Shown piece by piece: positions 22,555 to 34,728 of a DNA stretch of 64,000 bases (within the stretch, counting starts at the first letter, position 1; the number at the start of each line of letters is the position of its first letter). The position numbers were made by a program, and so were the translations under genes. Source of the stretch: Excoecaria cochinchinensis (Eukaryota; Streptophyta; Magnoliopsida; Malpighiales; Euphorbiaceae). The notes beneath the pieces were generated by a model. It was not told the origin of the DNA and ran no database searches. It worked only from the letters and a program-made list of their open reading frames with translations. The stretch covers positions 5,729,001 through 5,793,000 of the forward strand of contig CANTUQ010000119.1 of assembly GCA_947683425.1 (NCBI GenBank), in the 5' to 3' direction.

Positions 22555-22660
22555 TGTGCCAGACTCGCGCATCCTTGCACGAGTCATGCAAGAAGAGCAC
22601 GACTCATGCATGGAGTGCATGAGTCATGCACTATCTGCATGACACAGACAGAAAGGGGAG
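22555..22660. repeat. OG2 3' LTR palindrome cluster (CACGAnTCRTGC)
   Basis: AGACTCGCGCATCCTTGCACGAGTCATGC and GCACGACTCATGCATGGAGTGCATGAGTCATGCA are decayed versions of the GCACGACTCGTGC array. The matching part of the 5' LTR (32728-32815) is better preserved. Confidence 0.75.
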
Positions 22661-23773
22661 GGGAGCTTGGCAAGGAAAATGATGCACGACCCACACAAAG
22701 AAGATAAGACTCGGACAGGGAGAAGCAAGGAGCACAACACGTGAAGCTTAAGCACAACACGGACGATGATTCACGACTCATACAGAGAAACCAAAATCCA
22801 GTTCAGATGAATGGGAAAAACAGGAGCAAATAGAGGGAGAAAAACAGCTTAAAAAAATAAAATAAGATCAAAACTTACAAAATATAGCAGCTTAAATACT
22901 TACATATCCATAATAACAACAAATATACAATAAAAAGGTTAATGGAATCAAACGAGAAACATGTACAATATATACAATGAACAAAGCTTACTGGTTCAAC
23001 AAAACGAGGACAAAGAAATAAACAGGAAGAAAGAAAAAAAAAGAAGAGAGTAAGAAAATAAAAATGGCTAGTGTGTATTTACCCTCAGATTTTTACGTTA
23101 AACTGCAAGTGAAGCTTCTGATTTCGTTGTTGCTTTTTCTTGAAATTGAAGTTAAAAAAAATAGAGACTCTAAAACTTTTGGTGGAAGTTACATTCATGA
23201 GAAAACCAAAACAATGGATTTTCAAAACACTCAAAATTTCTTTCCTTTTAGCTCTCAAAACAATCCCAAAGTGTTTTTTCCAGCTTTCACCTCTCTCTCT
23301 TATCGTTCTTCCTTTTCCTCTCAGTTTTCCCTTTGTCTTTTTTCTTTCAGTTCTCGCTCTCCAATAATTCTTTTCTCCTCCTTTTTTACTAGCTTTCACT
23401 TCTCCTTAAATGTAAATTGATAGGATTAGTTAGTTTCCCCACCAAACTAGCCAAAAACCCATACTTTCAAAACCAACTCCCTGAAAAATTGGAAAGGAAC
23501 TGTTGGGGGGGAAAGAAGAAGTACGTGAGAGAGGGGCAGATGAGCCTCCTCACTAACGTGAGGATTGGTAAGGCCCCTAGCTCATGCTAGTGAGATGGGT
23601 CTCACTGCCCAAGCCCAAAAGCAATTTTTTTTTCTTTTTTTTTAAATAAAGAAACAAAAAAACATTTTTTTCGAGGAAGCTATCACTTTTATTTGTTTTC
23701 TTGCCCGTGAACAGGCATGATTTTCATCATTGGGTAACTTTGGTTTGGGCTGCTTCAAGACCCGGTATCTACA

Positions 23774-25212
23774 GTTGCCCCCAGTTTTGGAGAATGTAGT
23801 GCCTAGGTGAGCCAAAACTCAAAGAAAGATAGAAAAAACGCGTACCTGAGGCAGCTGTCTTCTTGAACTGGGTGATGCTATTGTGGTGATTGTTGCCATG
23901 TTGTCGGCGTGTTGTTCTTTATTGAAGCGATAGTGTCGTGATCGTGCAAACCCTCCGTGGAGTGGTAGTGCCGTCATCATACAAACCGTCTTTGAGATTC
24001 GAAATGGTAGTGTCGTGGTCGTGCTAACCTTCTATAGAATGATATTGCCGCCATCGTGCTAACCCTTCTTAGATTCGAAGTGGTAGTGTCGTGGTCATGC
24101 TAACCTTCCATAGAATGGTAGTGCCGCCATTGTGCTAACCCTTCTTAGATTCGAAGTAGTAGTGCCCTGGTCGTGCTAACCTTACGTAGAATGGTAGTGC
24201 CGCCATCGTGCTAACCATTCTTAGATTCGAAGTGGTTGTGCCGTGGTCGTGCTAACCTTCCGTAGAATGGTAGTGCCACCATCGTGCTAACCCTTCCTAG
24301 ATGGTGCCCCCTGAGATGTCTTTGGTTGAATGTGGCTCCTAAGAGGTCTTGGGTTGAATGTGCCCCTTGAGAGGTTTTGGGTTCAATTTGCCCCCTGAGA
24401 GGTCTTGGGTTGAATGTGCCCCCTGAGAGGTCTTGGGTTGAATGTGCCCCTAAGAGGTCTTGGCCTAAACTGTCCCCTGAGAGGTCTTGAGTTAGATTGC
24501 TTGAATTGATTTATGGACTGATGTCGTCACTCAGCTTTTGTCGGTGTTCTCACCGATTCGCTCTTTCTGCAAGACTTAGAAAGCCAAATATGTAGAAAAA
24601 ATAGTGAGCATGCACATGGAATGCGTGTGTATGCAGCAATGCAGGATAAGAATTCCTCCAAGTGGATTCAGAGGTGACGGTTGGTTTAGTCGCCATTGGC
24701 AGTAGGACCGGTGCCCCCTGGAATTGCTTTGAATTTCGTGCCTTTGATGATTATGAGGTTCTCCTCTGGTACCTGTAGTCATTTTTTGAAGGTAGTGTGT
24801 CCCTTGTGGATTTTCACACTAACTTTTCTTAGCGAGAAATGCGTCCTTTGCGGATTTCACATAACCCTGTGCCTTATTTTTTTTTGCCTGGAATGGACCC
24901 AACCCAATCTAGCGGCTTTTATTCATCATTTCCATTTTTTTTTAAGAATACACTGCCTGTTTCTAGGTTTTCACCCTATCCTTTAGCCTAACTTTTGCTT
25001 AGAGCACCAATTACGATTTTCATCTCTAACGACCCTTTTTTTTTAAAATGTTATGAAAGATCTTTCAGGTATGCTCGGCATGTACCGGAACCAGACAACT
25101 CTGAATATGCATGATGAACTACTCTGGTCACACCAATATATCATTGCATAAATGCACATATTTCCACTTGATTTCATAACATATGATCATTATTTGGCAT
25201 TAACTTGAAAAA
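23774..25212 (-). other. OG2 3' interior with two tandem arrays
   Basis: After the polypurine complement, a 76-bp array is marked by GATTCGAARTGGTAGTG at 23996, 24072, 24148 and 24224. A roughly 30-bp array with GAGAGGTCTTGGGTTGAATGTGCCCC follows (about 24300-24490). The rest (24500-25212) is non-coding but mirrors OG1 8590-8760 in reverse. Arrays next to the PPT are also seen in OG1, but with unrelated unit sequence. Confidence 0.8.
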
Positions 25213-25568
25213 TATGATGTGACGCCCATTCCCTAATGACAGATTAGCTCAGCTAATCTGAGTTAGAGAAGGCCGCACACACACCACAGAACGCATGCTT
25301 AACCTGAATTGTAAAATTTCATCGCATATTATCTTATCTCATGCATCACATGCCAAGCTATTTATATGACATACATACATAAGAGAGGTTACATTCCAGA
25401 TTATACATTATTACATGCCTTTACATATTCTTTACACATTTTAACCGTACAAAAAGCTTATACTAAAATCCCAAAATAACAACCCCCAAGCCTACGCTAT
25501 TCACTTCCTATTGTTGACCGTACCAAAATGCGGGGGACGTCCTTCAGTTACCTTTCGTCCGTACCTGC

Positions 25569-25607
25569 ACGGATTAGAGTAAATCCATGCTAAGCGATAA
25601 CGCTTAG
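25569..25607 (-). promoter_or_regulatory. soloCH copy of the conserved double hairpin
   Basis: Read on minus, CTAAGCG-TTAT-CGCTTAG is followed by GCATGGATTTACTCTAATCCGTGCAGGT. The second part forms another stem (GGATTTA/TAATCC). CH2 has GCACGGATTTCCTTTCCGTGCAGGT at the same place, so the arms differ while pairing is partly kept. Confidence 0.6.
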
Positions 25608-26397
25608 TGGGGAACTCATATATAGCAGATAATTTATCACACAATCAGAAACATCATACATTACGCATTAGTAGAAATGCCAGAACAATCATTATTAAAG
25701 CATGTACCATTTCAAGCATAGTTTTGTCCATTACTATGTTCAATCATAAAGCATCAATCACTTATTCACATATCTGTACTTTCTTGTATCATAGTCACTT
25801 CTGTTTATTATTTAAATAACTGATTAGCCGATTAGCCTATTAGCCTTTTTGCCTGCAACTCAATGACGCGGATAACGGGTATCGTATCGGTACCTCTCAG
25901 GTACCAGTAATCTCATCGAGACTACTTTTACACATTAGTACCTTCTGGTACTTCACATCACATTAGTACCTTCTGGTACTTCACATTATTCCACATATAA
26001 TAAAATCCAGCAAGGATTATTCGCATTGTGATTCCCATGGAATCAGACACATTTAACGCATGGGGCTGCAGCACTTGACCCTATAGGCATGCCTAATTAT
26101 CCACTACTTGACTCGCAGGCTTAAGTTGTTAACAAATTATTCAATTCACTTTTCACTTTACACATTTGCATTAGCACATAGCTAACATTTCACTTGCATA
26201 TTCAGTATGCTTTCAAATTCAATCTTCACATCTAATATTCACATAACTGATCATATTCAAAAATCACCATGTTTGTATGCATTTATAGATCACTTAACAC
26301 ACATACAATACTTACTTATGTTGTCTTTCATTTCAGCTCAAAGCCTTGCCATTTGAATGGCCAAACACATTAGGATCATATTGCCAAAACAGGGTGG

Positions 26398-26725
26398 GTC
26401 ACGGTCACAATGAATTCCATTGTCACCGTGATATATTGAAGTCCAAAACAGAATGCAAACTGGGGGCATGTCACGGTCACAATCAATTTCATTGTCACCG
26501 TGACATGTTCCCAACTCTCGGCAGAATGCAACTTGAGGGTATGTCACGGTCACAATGAATCTCATTGTCACCGTGACATATTCTCACTTTGCAAAACAGA
26601 ATGCCTTCCTGGGTACCTCACGGTCACAATGAATCTCATTGTCACCGTGACATACCAAAATCCACTAGGCAGAATTGAACTCAAGCATACTTCACGGTCA
26701 CAATGGATTTCATTGTCACCGTGAC
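26398..26725. repeat. soloCH array of five long hairpins
   Basis: Five copies of TCACGGTCACAATGAATCTC-ATTGTCACCGTGA start near 26399, 26471, 26544, 26618 and 26692, at a 72-74 bp spacing. Each has 15-bp arms with a single arm mismatch. The linkers share CAGAATGCAACTTG-like text, so the whole unit is tandemly repeated. Palindromy creates matching open frames on both strands; these are not genes. Confidence 0.92.
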
Positions 26726-27700
26726 CTATGCAAAAACACCATAACATGGTTATGTTTTTCAGTCCATTTCTTCCTTCTCATTAAGACTTCAAATCTCATT
26801 CTCACTTTTGGCAATCAACCCAAATACATCAACCACATGATCAATTAGCACATACCTGATTTTCCCTTCTTATTTGGCACTCATCTTTAGCACAAGTTAT
26901 AATCAATTTCACCTCACACGTAGCATACATGCTCTCAAGCAATTCATTCACTAAACACATTATCACATACACATACAGCTCATATCAAAGGCCCTATCTA
27001 ACCAATACAAATCATTCAATTTCACACATTTAGGGTTTGTTCCCAAACCTCGTTGCCTTAGCTCCTAATTTCGACCGACGCTCGGCTCGCCGATTACAGC
27101 CTTTCCCTTATCTCTTTTCACTTCTTCAGCTAACAAAAACAACACAGATGCTCAAGCTCAAACTCAAACCAATAATATCCCATCCAAACCAGCTCAACCA
27201 AGAAGAAAGAGTAGAAGATGAGAATATGCACTTATTCACTTACCTCTTAGGTTTAACCCTTAATTCTTGAGCAACTTAACATCAATATGCTTACATTTTT
27301 TTAACACTCACTCCCAAGCAAGAAAGAAAAGAGAAGAACACAGAAAATTGCTAGATTACAGAAATGAAACTCTTCCCTTCCCTTAACTCACTCTTGCATG
27401 CAAAGGTGTAGGTGGCATCCTCTCAAGAAGCCACACGAAAACCACTTCCTCAAATCTACCTCCTCTTTCCATTAAATCAAGTTATTTTATTCTTAATTAA
27501 TCCTTCATTAAACTAGCAAATTAGCCTTTAACTCATGCTTAGTATTCATTCATAATTACCATTTAAACCCTTAACAATACTTCTTTCTTTCAATTAAATC
27601 CTGCCTTCATTCAATTTAGTCCCAAAACTCACATCCAATCACACACACATGCCAAAATAGATTAATTCTTTTAGGGTACAAGTCCGGCCATGACATATGA

Positions 27701-28744
27701 GACCTCATCTAATCTCGAAATAGATCCTGAAAGAATCAAACTCCTGTTATCAATCAGCCCTCTCGGGTTTTAATGATTGAATATTTTCTCTCCTTTCATT
27801 ATTATTTTTTCTTTTCCTTTTCTTCTCTTTTTAGCCTTTGCCATAGACCCTCCTTCAGTCTGTCGGCATTGATTGAATCGTCTTTATTAGCCGAGAAGGT
27901 TGCCCCTGCTGGTAGTGGTCTTCTTTACCATCAAGGTCTCAAACTGGTTGAGACGATGAGTTCCTCATTTGGGGCTTAAATGTGAAATCTCACACTTTGA
28001 TTTTATTGGCTTTGGTGGTCCAATTTTTTTGAAGTGGTTTTCAATGGTTGAGATTAGGTGACAGGTTAGGCTCAAACAGTTGGGGCAAAATTATGGGTTT
28101 TCATGTTTTTGTTTTTATCTCTCTTTTTTCTTTCTTTTTCTTTTTCTTTTTTTTTCTTTTCTTCTTTTCTTCTTTTTTCTTTCTTTCTCTCTTTTTTTTT
28201 TCAAATTGTCGGGAGAAAAGGGGTCATACAGTTCGGTTCTAATGAGTTATATTTTTCGCGAAGGTCCTGAGTTTTATTTGTCCAACTTCTGATGTAGCAT
28301 TTGGAATTCGATTTTATTTAGCAGCACCATATGCAACCTAAATGTTGTGGACACAAAAGAATAGCTTTCAAAATTCTATTTGTTGTCATGCTGGCACATG
28401 GAAGTAGCATAGCCTCAAGAATGCTCCTTATCACTCTTCAACATATCATACTAGGTTCAGGCATAGGCTCTTTTCTTTTCCTTTTTTCTTCTTTTTTTTC
28501 TCTCAAAATTTTCCTTTCTTCAGGAGTTATATTAGATACTATCAAGATTTTATTTGGATCCCCCAAAATTTAGAGATTAGATGGAGTGGTATTAATTGAG
28601 TTAATGTCAAAATGAATGAATACATCGTGATCATAGGAAATGAAATCATTAGAAACACGATACAAATAAGTAAAAATTGTTCATCCTATTAAAATAACTA
28701 AACTGTCATAGAGAGTTCTCGAAATAAAAAGCATCTAAAAACAT
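27701..28744 (-). other. OG2 non-coding interior
   Basis: Contains a long pyrimidine tract (about 28110-28200) and no recognisable coding sequence on either strand. It lies downstream of gag in element sense, where pol would be expected. Confidence 0.6.
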
Positions 28745-30200
28745 GGTATTTCCCTGTAGCTCTTGTAAAATATGTCACTCAGGTGGACCAGATCCATTCA
28801 CATATTTGGTGGAGGGACTATATTATAGCCTGTTTTCTTCGTCTTCTCTCTCTTCTCAGGATCCATGATCTATTTGATGTCAATGAGATCTTGGACCTTG
28901 TTCCTAAAGGTTCAGCAGTAATCTATCAGGTGCCTAGTGTGCTAATGGTAGGCGCAGTATTGGTCATCTCTATGGCCTAGCTATCCTTGATTCATGATTG
29001 GCCTAGGTGACAATGGTCTCAGCTTGCCCTCCTTCATTAATCTCTCTAATACCCAGGATAGAGAGCAACCCAAGTTAGAATAGTACCTCTAACCCTGTCC
29101 AACCTCAGTAGCTGAAACCTCGGCCATCTTTCCATTTCTGTTACTACTTTCTGCACCACCTGATCTGTTCCCTGACTGATTCCCAAAGTTCTTCCTAGGA
29201 AAGTTATTCTGGCTCACTTTATTTGCTAGGTAAGCCCCCTCAGCCTCCACAGTAATGTCTTTAAGCGACTCCCAATCTCTGAGCCCCTTAAAACTGAGCA
29301 AATCCCTCAAGTAAGGACAGGAGTTCATGATAAATAGCATGATTTGGTCAGCAGTGTCAGGCTTTTGCTTCATCTCCATTACCCTATTCCTCCACCTGGT
29401 GAGATATTCATGGAATGACTCGTCGCTCCTTTACTGTAAAAGTTCAAGGTCCTTCAGGGTGACCTCCATTCTAGTACTGTAGTTGTACTGCTTCATGAAT
29501 TCATAAGTCAAAAGGTCCCAATCCTCTTTAGATCTCTTATCCAGCCTATGATACCAGTCCATTGTCGGACCCACTAGGCTGAGGTAGAAATATTCCACCT
29601 TTTACTTCTTGGTTAGCCCTGTGCGCTTCATCACTAGGGTGTACTGCTTAATATGCACGGATGGGTTCGAAGTACCATCGAACTTCGGCAACTCAGGCAT
29701 CTTAAGTCTCTGGGGCAACAGCTCTTCATCCCTCAAATCTCTGTCCTCAAGGTTGATTCCCTTTCCAGCTGATAACATTCGGGTGATAGCCTCAATCTAC
29801 TGTCTCATTCCTCTCAGGGCCTCATCCTCCACTTTGGGTACCCCTACCTCTCACAACTTGGTGGGCTACTAACTCCTCGATCTCATCTTCCACCATGAAA
29901 TCCTCATCGGGATTAGGGACTTTTTGGCTCAACAGGCGCAACAGCTTCATTAACAGGTTAACGAGCAGCAACTCCAATGAGTGGAGCCTCCCCGCCAGCA
30001 GGCGGTTCAACTTGCCCCCGAGGAGGGACTGTCGGCGCTTGTGGAGCGACAGGTAGTTGGGGAACAATGGGTGCTTGCGAAACAGGGGGATGAGCAATCC
30101 TTTCGACCATTGCACCCATCATATCCAACATTCTCCATTGAAAGTCCTCGAATCTCCTGGCAAGATCTTGAGTGGTTAGAGCCCCAGTCTCTTCTGCCAT
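28745..30200 (-). pseudogene. gag: OG2 gag (Tat/Ogre-like), decayed
   Basis: The start is taken at the CAT complement 30198-30200 (MAEETGALTTQDLARRFEDF). A proline-rich segment follows (about 30115-29958), then the capsid core in broken frames (29840-29400), the segment QKPDTADQIMLFIMNSCPYL, the block DWESLKDITVEAEGAYLANK, and a damaged CCHC remnant near 28900-28980 (YCAYH...YCRTF). The order and wording match OG1 gag; OG2 keeps the tryptophan where OG1 has a stop (KKD*EFL). Frameshifts and stops show it is inactive. Confidence 0.85.
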
Positions 30201-31099
30201 CGAGGATGATGCACCAGATGTTGAGAGTGACTTAAAATCACAAATAAGAACTAATTCTAGCAATCTAAAGGGCGAGTCTGTTCTAACCAGTCGACCGTCA
30301 AAACCTTTAATCCACTTTGATGAATCTATGGTGGCTGAAATACTCAGATTGTTAGAGTAAAGCATGGATGACGGGTACAATGCATGATCGTGCTGATGCG
30401 GTATAGACAAACACATGCAAGTAAATAGATCCTTCTAACCTTATTTCTCCCGCACACGAGGTCAAATAATCTCTTCCTACGTGGGCTTAACCCATTGGTC
30501 AACAGGGAACCCAATGGGCGCGTATGGTGCACGGTGGAAAATCGATAGCATAACAACTCTTGCCTAATGTACATACGTATGGGTGTTTGGCCATTTCGTA
30601 TTTAAACAATTCAACTAAACTAAGATGGGCCTACCGGGGCATGAAAGCCTTTGATGAAAACCATTTAATTTGATTAATTTATTTCAATATATGACGGCCC
30701 AAATAGCAAGCACGATATTATGATACATTTCACGTAGTGGAAGTATCTATTGCCATTACATGAGCTATGGTCGAAGGTGGTGTTACTTTAAGTCTACCCA
30801 AGCATGGTCCCTGCCAACGGTTCTAGCTCATCATGAGCATAGTAGCCGATCGGGTCTCTATTTAATATACTATAAATGGTACAAGGGTTGGGCTGGTGAT
30901 TATCCCGAGCAGTTCCCTACAATGAATGAAAATAGGGTCGTGTTTTGGGAATGCACCAGGGTATGATGGGGGACCAACTAGCATAATTCTAAGGCTCTAA
31001 TGAATGCGATGCAATTTTGATTAGAAATGGAATTTTTGATTCTTAATAACTCAATTATAATTTATTGAAGTCACTTTCGAAGCGAAGTTTCAAACAGTC
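30201..31099 (-). other. OG2 leader between PBS and gag
   Basis: Non-coding in element sense. It contains reverse complements of OG1 leader blocks (GGGAACCCAATGGGCGCGTATGGTGCACGG at about 30505; CATGGTCCCTGCCAACGG at about 30805), so the two leaders are homologous. One open frame on + (30760-30966) has no support as a gene. Confidence 0.65.
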
Positions 31100-31116
31100 C
31101 CCAACGGAGTTGCCAC
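31100..31116 (-). other. OG2 primer-binding site (tRNA-Arg type)
   Basis: In element sense TGGCAACTCCGTTGGGGA follows the LTR end CGTCACA after a single base. It matches tRNA-Arg-type TGGCGACTCC except for one G-to-A change, probably CpG decay. Confidence 0.75.
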
Positions 31117-33927
31117 TGTGACGCGCGCCGAACCAGCAAGGACCTCGTTGAATCCGCTTTTAGGACTCTAGGGAATGGTTCGCATCTTTATGATCTTAAA
31201 CATTATGAGACATTTTGGACACCTCCTCCCCAATAGAACATTGGAAAGGATCATCTAGCCTCACAACACCTTTAGGCACCTTTGAGGTATTTTGGAGTTG
31301 CCACCCAGTTTACGAGAAACTGGGAAAGGTCTCTAACCTCTATTGGTCTAAACCAGAGAAGGTATTCGGAACTTCACTTTTATTAATGACTTAAGTTTAT
31401 AAATGAGTTTTTAAGAAATTAAAATTTCATCTCTCATCTCACACATTTATGCATCTCATTCACATGGGAAAGCGATAAATAAAGCAGTAAATAAATAGAT
31501 TACAAAATGGAATAAAAATGGGATAGGACAATCCCACAAAGATAAGAAAAGCATAATTAAAACTTGCCCAAAATTAATTACAAGGGCCCAAATAAATAAA
31601 TAAACGCATAAAGATAATTAAAATGCAACATACATAAATCGGGGCATTCATTAAACCTTAGGAACATTGGTTCCTTTTTATTAATTAGAAAATTGGAGAA
31701 CTATTTTTAGGGTATTGATTGAGAAAATCGGGATGAGTGATCACATTTTATGAAAACTAGTTCTCCATTTCGAAGGTGAGATTTTATTGGCTAAAATAGG
31801 ACATTCGTCCAATTTATTAGGAAAAAATCCCAAATAATTAATTATATAAAAGACGTGATTTTCTATAATACGAATAATTAAAAATACATTTTTTATACAA
31901 TACATAAAAATAATACAAACAAAATAAACACATCTAAGTTTGATGGTCTTTAATTCTCCGATCCTCCAACTCGTGCGCGAATACGACTCGCGAAGACAAA
32001 TAATTTTGAGACAATAAAAAAAATGAAAATAAAATAAAATGTTAGTAAAGTAAATTAAATAATTAATATGAACAAATAAATTAATTGAATAAAATAATTA
32101 ATTAAGATAATTAATAAATCAATAAAATAATAATTATTAAACTAATTAAACATAAACAATTAAATATAAAAAAAGATACGGCAAGATAGGACAAAAGAGA
32201 AGCAAAAGCAAGAAAGAAGAAGGCCAAAAGAACGGGGCAATGAAGAAAAAAACACAACTGTGTTTTCCAAAGGAACACAATTGTGTTTTTTAACTGGCTG
32301 TGCACGCGCAGCGTACAAATACAGCTGTGTTTCTCGCGGAGTACAGATGTGTTTTTGCTCTGTCACGCAAAACAGCCCCGCTCCAACAGAAAAACACTGG
32401 TTTTGATTTTAAAACATTAAATCAGTAGATTTAAACCACATAACATACATTTCTAAAGATAAAACGACTTAAATTAAATGAATAAACATGAGCTAAATTA
32501 GATAAAATCTAGCAGGTAAACAACTTAAATAAATTGAAGAAGAAATAACTATGAACACAACCAATACCCAACCACATTAGCAATCAAGATTATTAATGAG
32601 AGACAAAACAAGCAGAGAAGCTAAAGATCAATAGAATGAATTAAAAAGGAAACATGCAAGATAAAATAGAGCAACTGATGAAAGAAAGGCAGAACCGCTA
32701 AAGAAGGGAAAGGGGAGCCAGATGTGCCAGACTCGTGCATCCTTGCATGAGTCATGTAAGAAGAGCACGACTCGTGCATGGAGTGCATGAGTCGTGCACT
32801 ATCTGCACGACACGGATAGAAAGGGGAGGGGAGCTTGGCAAGGAAAATGATACACAACCCACACGAAGAAGAAAAGACTCAGACAGGGAGAAGCAAGGAG
32901 CACGACACGTGAAGCTTGAGCACGACACGGATGATTATTCACGACTCGCACAGGGAAAGAAAAAACCAGTTCAGATGAACGGGAAAAACAGGGGCAAACA
33001 GAGGGAGAAAAATAGCTTAAAAAAATAAAATAAGATCAAAACTTACAAAATATAGCAGCTTACATACTTACATATCCATAATAACAACAAATATACAATA
33101 AACAGGTTAATGGAATCAAACGAGAAACATGTACAATATATACAATGAACAAAGCTTACTGGTTCAACAAAACGAGGAAGAAGAAATAAACAGGAAAAAA
33201 GAAAAAAAAAGAACAGAGTAAGAAAATAAAAATGGCTAGTGTGTATTTACCCTCAGATTTTTACGTTAAACTGCAAGTGAAGCTTCTGATTTCCTCATTG
33301 CTTTTTCTTGAAATTGAAGTTAAAAAAAACAGAGACTCTAAAACTTTTAGTGGCAGTTACATTCAAGAGAAAACCAAAACAATGGATTTTCAAAACACTC
33401 AAAATTTCTTTCCTTTTAGCTCTCAAAACAATCCCAACCTCTCTCTTCTTGTCGTTCTTCCTTTTCATCTCAGTTTTCCCTCTGTCTTTTTTCTTTCAGT
33501 TCTCGCTCTCCAATAATTCTTTTCTCCTCCTTTCCTACTAGCTTTCACTTCTCCTTAAATGTAAATTAACAGGATTGGTTAGTTTCCCCACCAAACTAGC
33601 CAAAAACCCATACTTTCAAAACCAACGCCTGAAAAATTGGAAAGGAGCTGTTAGGGGGAAAAGAAAAAGCATGTGAGAGAGGGGCAGATGAGCCTCCTCA
33701 CTAACGTGAGGCTGGGCCTCACCAATGTGAGGCCCCCATCTCTCACGCTAGTGAGATGGGTCTCAATGCTTAAGCCCAAAAGTATTTTTTTTCTTTTTTT
33801 TATAAATAAAGAAACGAAAAACATTTTTCCGTGGAATCACTTTTATTTGTTTTCTTACCCGCGAACAGGCATCATTTTCATCATTGGGTAACTTTGGTTT
33901 GGGCTGCTTCAGGACCCGGTGCCTACA
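31117..33927 (-). repeat. OG2 5' LTR
   Basis: 2811 bp from TGTGACGCGCGCCGAACC to CCGGTGCCTACA on the + strand, about 95% like the partner at 20922. It contains the ACACAGCTGTGT cluster (32248-32360), CACGACTCGTGC words (32728-32815) and a cluster of CTCACTAACGTGAG and CTCACGCTAGTGAG words (33695-33755). Its right 0.5 kb (33421-33927) was included in the tandem duplication and recurs at 50515-51026. Confidence 0.92.
32728..32815. repeat. OG2 5' LTR palindrome cluster (GCACGACTCGTGC)
   Basis: ACTCGTGCATCCTTGCATGAGTCATG, GCACGACTCGTGCATGGAGTGCATGAGTCGTGCA and CTGCACGACACG form three to four imperfect units, a short version of the soloOG array. Confidence 0.8.
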
Positions 33928-34728
33928 CAATCCAAGAGGATGACAATCACTTTGTTGTCTATTTAACGGCTCAGTGAAATTCTAGAATGTCTGCATTTTG
34001 TAGTCTATTTAACGGCTCGGTGGAATCTAAGAGGATGACAATCACTTTGTAGTATATTTAACGGCTCGATCATTTTATAGTCTATTTAACGGCTCGGTGC
34101 AATCTAGGAGGATGACAATCACTTTATAGTCTATTTAACGGCTCGGTGAAATTTTAGAATGTCTGCATTTTGTAGTCTAGTTAACGGTTCGGTGCAATCT
34201 AGGAGGATGACAATCACTTTGTAGTCTTTTTAACGGATCGATGAAATTCTAGAATGTCTGCATTTTGTAGTCTAGTCAACGGCTCGGTGTAATCTAGGAG
34301 GATGACAATCACTTTGCAGTTTATTTAACGACTCGGTGAAATTCTAGAATTTCTGCATTTTCTAGTCTACTCAACGGCTCAGTGCAATCCCAGAGGATGA
34401 TAAAAACTTTGTAGTCTATTTAACGGTTCGGTGAAATTCTAGAATATCTGTATTTTGTAGTCTATTTAACGGCTCGGAGCAATCTAGGAGGATGACAATT
34501 GCTTTGTAGCCTATTTAATGGCTCGGTGATATTTAAGAATAACCGCACTTCGTAGTCTTGTCAATGACTCAGTGCAATCCAGAAGGATAATATTCACATT
34601 CCAAATCACAACACTATCCTCCAGGGAACAGCTGGAAGAAGGCAGCCTCAGGTACGCGTCTCTTTCTTTCTCTGAATTTTGTCTCACCTAGGCACCCATG
34701 TATTAGCCTCCCCAAAATTAGGGGCAAC
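33928..34728 (+). repeat. OG1 3' tandem array, right piece, and polypurine tract
   Basis: The TTTAACGGCTCGGTG array resumes at the OG2 target site (CAATCCAAGAGGATG). Half-units of 44-49 bp alternate, giving a composite unit of about 95 bp. After about 34610 comes unique sequence, GGAACAGCTGGAAGAAGGCAGCCTC, and then CCCAAAATTAGGGGCAAC (34711-34728), the PPT that primes plus-strand DNA directly before the 3' LTR. Confidence 0.88.

Larger units (their letters stand above)
20922..23773 (-). repeat. OG2 3' LTR
   Basis: On the + strand it runs from TGTGACGCGTGCCGAACC to CGGTATCTACA (element sense TGTAGATACC...CGCGTCACA). It contains an ACACAGCTGTGT cluster (22086-22200), CACGACTCATGC-type words (22555-22660) and a CTCACTAACGTGAG cluster (23540-23600). 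The adjacent + strand text GTTGCCCCCAGTTTTGG (23774 on) is the complement of the polypurine tract. Confidence 0.92.
25218..27695 (-). mobile_element. soloCH: solo LTR of a chromovirus-like family
   Basis: A 2.48-kb LTR flanked by a perfect TATGA duplication (25213-25217 and 27696-27700), with no interior. Element sense is minus: TGTCATGGCCGGACTTG...GAATGGGCGTCACA. It shares the TAGGCATGCCTA dyad and the CTAAGCG hairpin with CH1 and CH2, in the same order, but is otherwise diverged from them and has its own hairpin array. Confidence 0.92.
20922..33927 (-). mobile_element. OG2: complete Tat/Ogre-like element, minus strand
   Basis: Two LTRs of about 2.8 kb flank a 7.3-kb interior. The flanks are CAAT(A) on the left (20917-20921) and CAAT(C) on the right (33928-33932), a 4-5 bp duplication inside one OG1 repeat unit (TGCAATCCAAGAGG). 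The PBS lies at 31100-31115 next to the right LTR and the G-rich tract at the left, giving minus orientation. gag is decayed and no pol is visible; soloCH is inserted in the interior. Confidence 0.9.

Noticed and set aside
26338..26724. Possible repeat protein with HGHNEFHCHRD units
   Set aside because: Comes from the five hairpins of soloCH inside a solo LTR; both strands give similar frames and the linkers are not codon-conserved.
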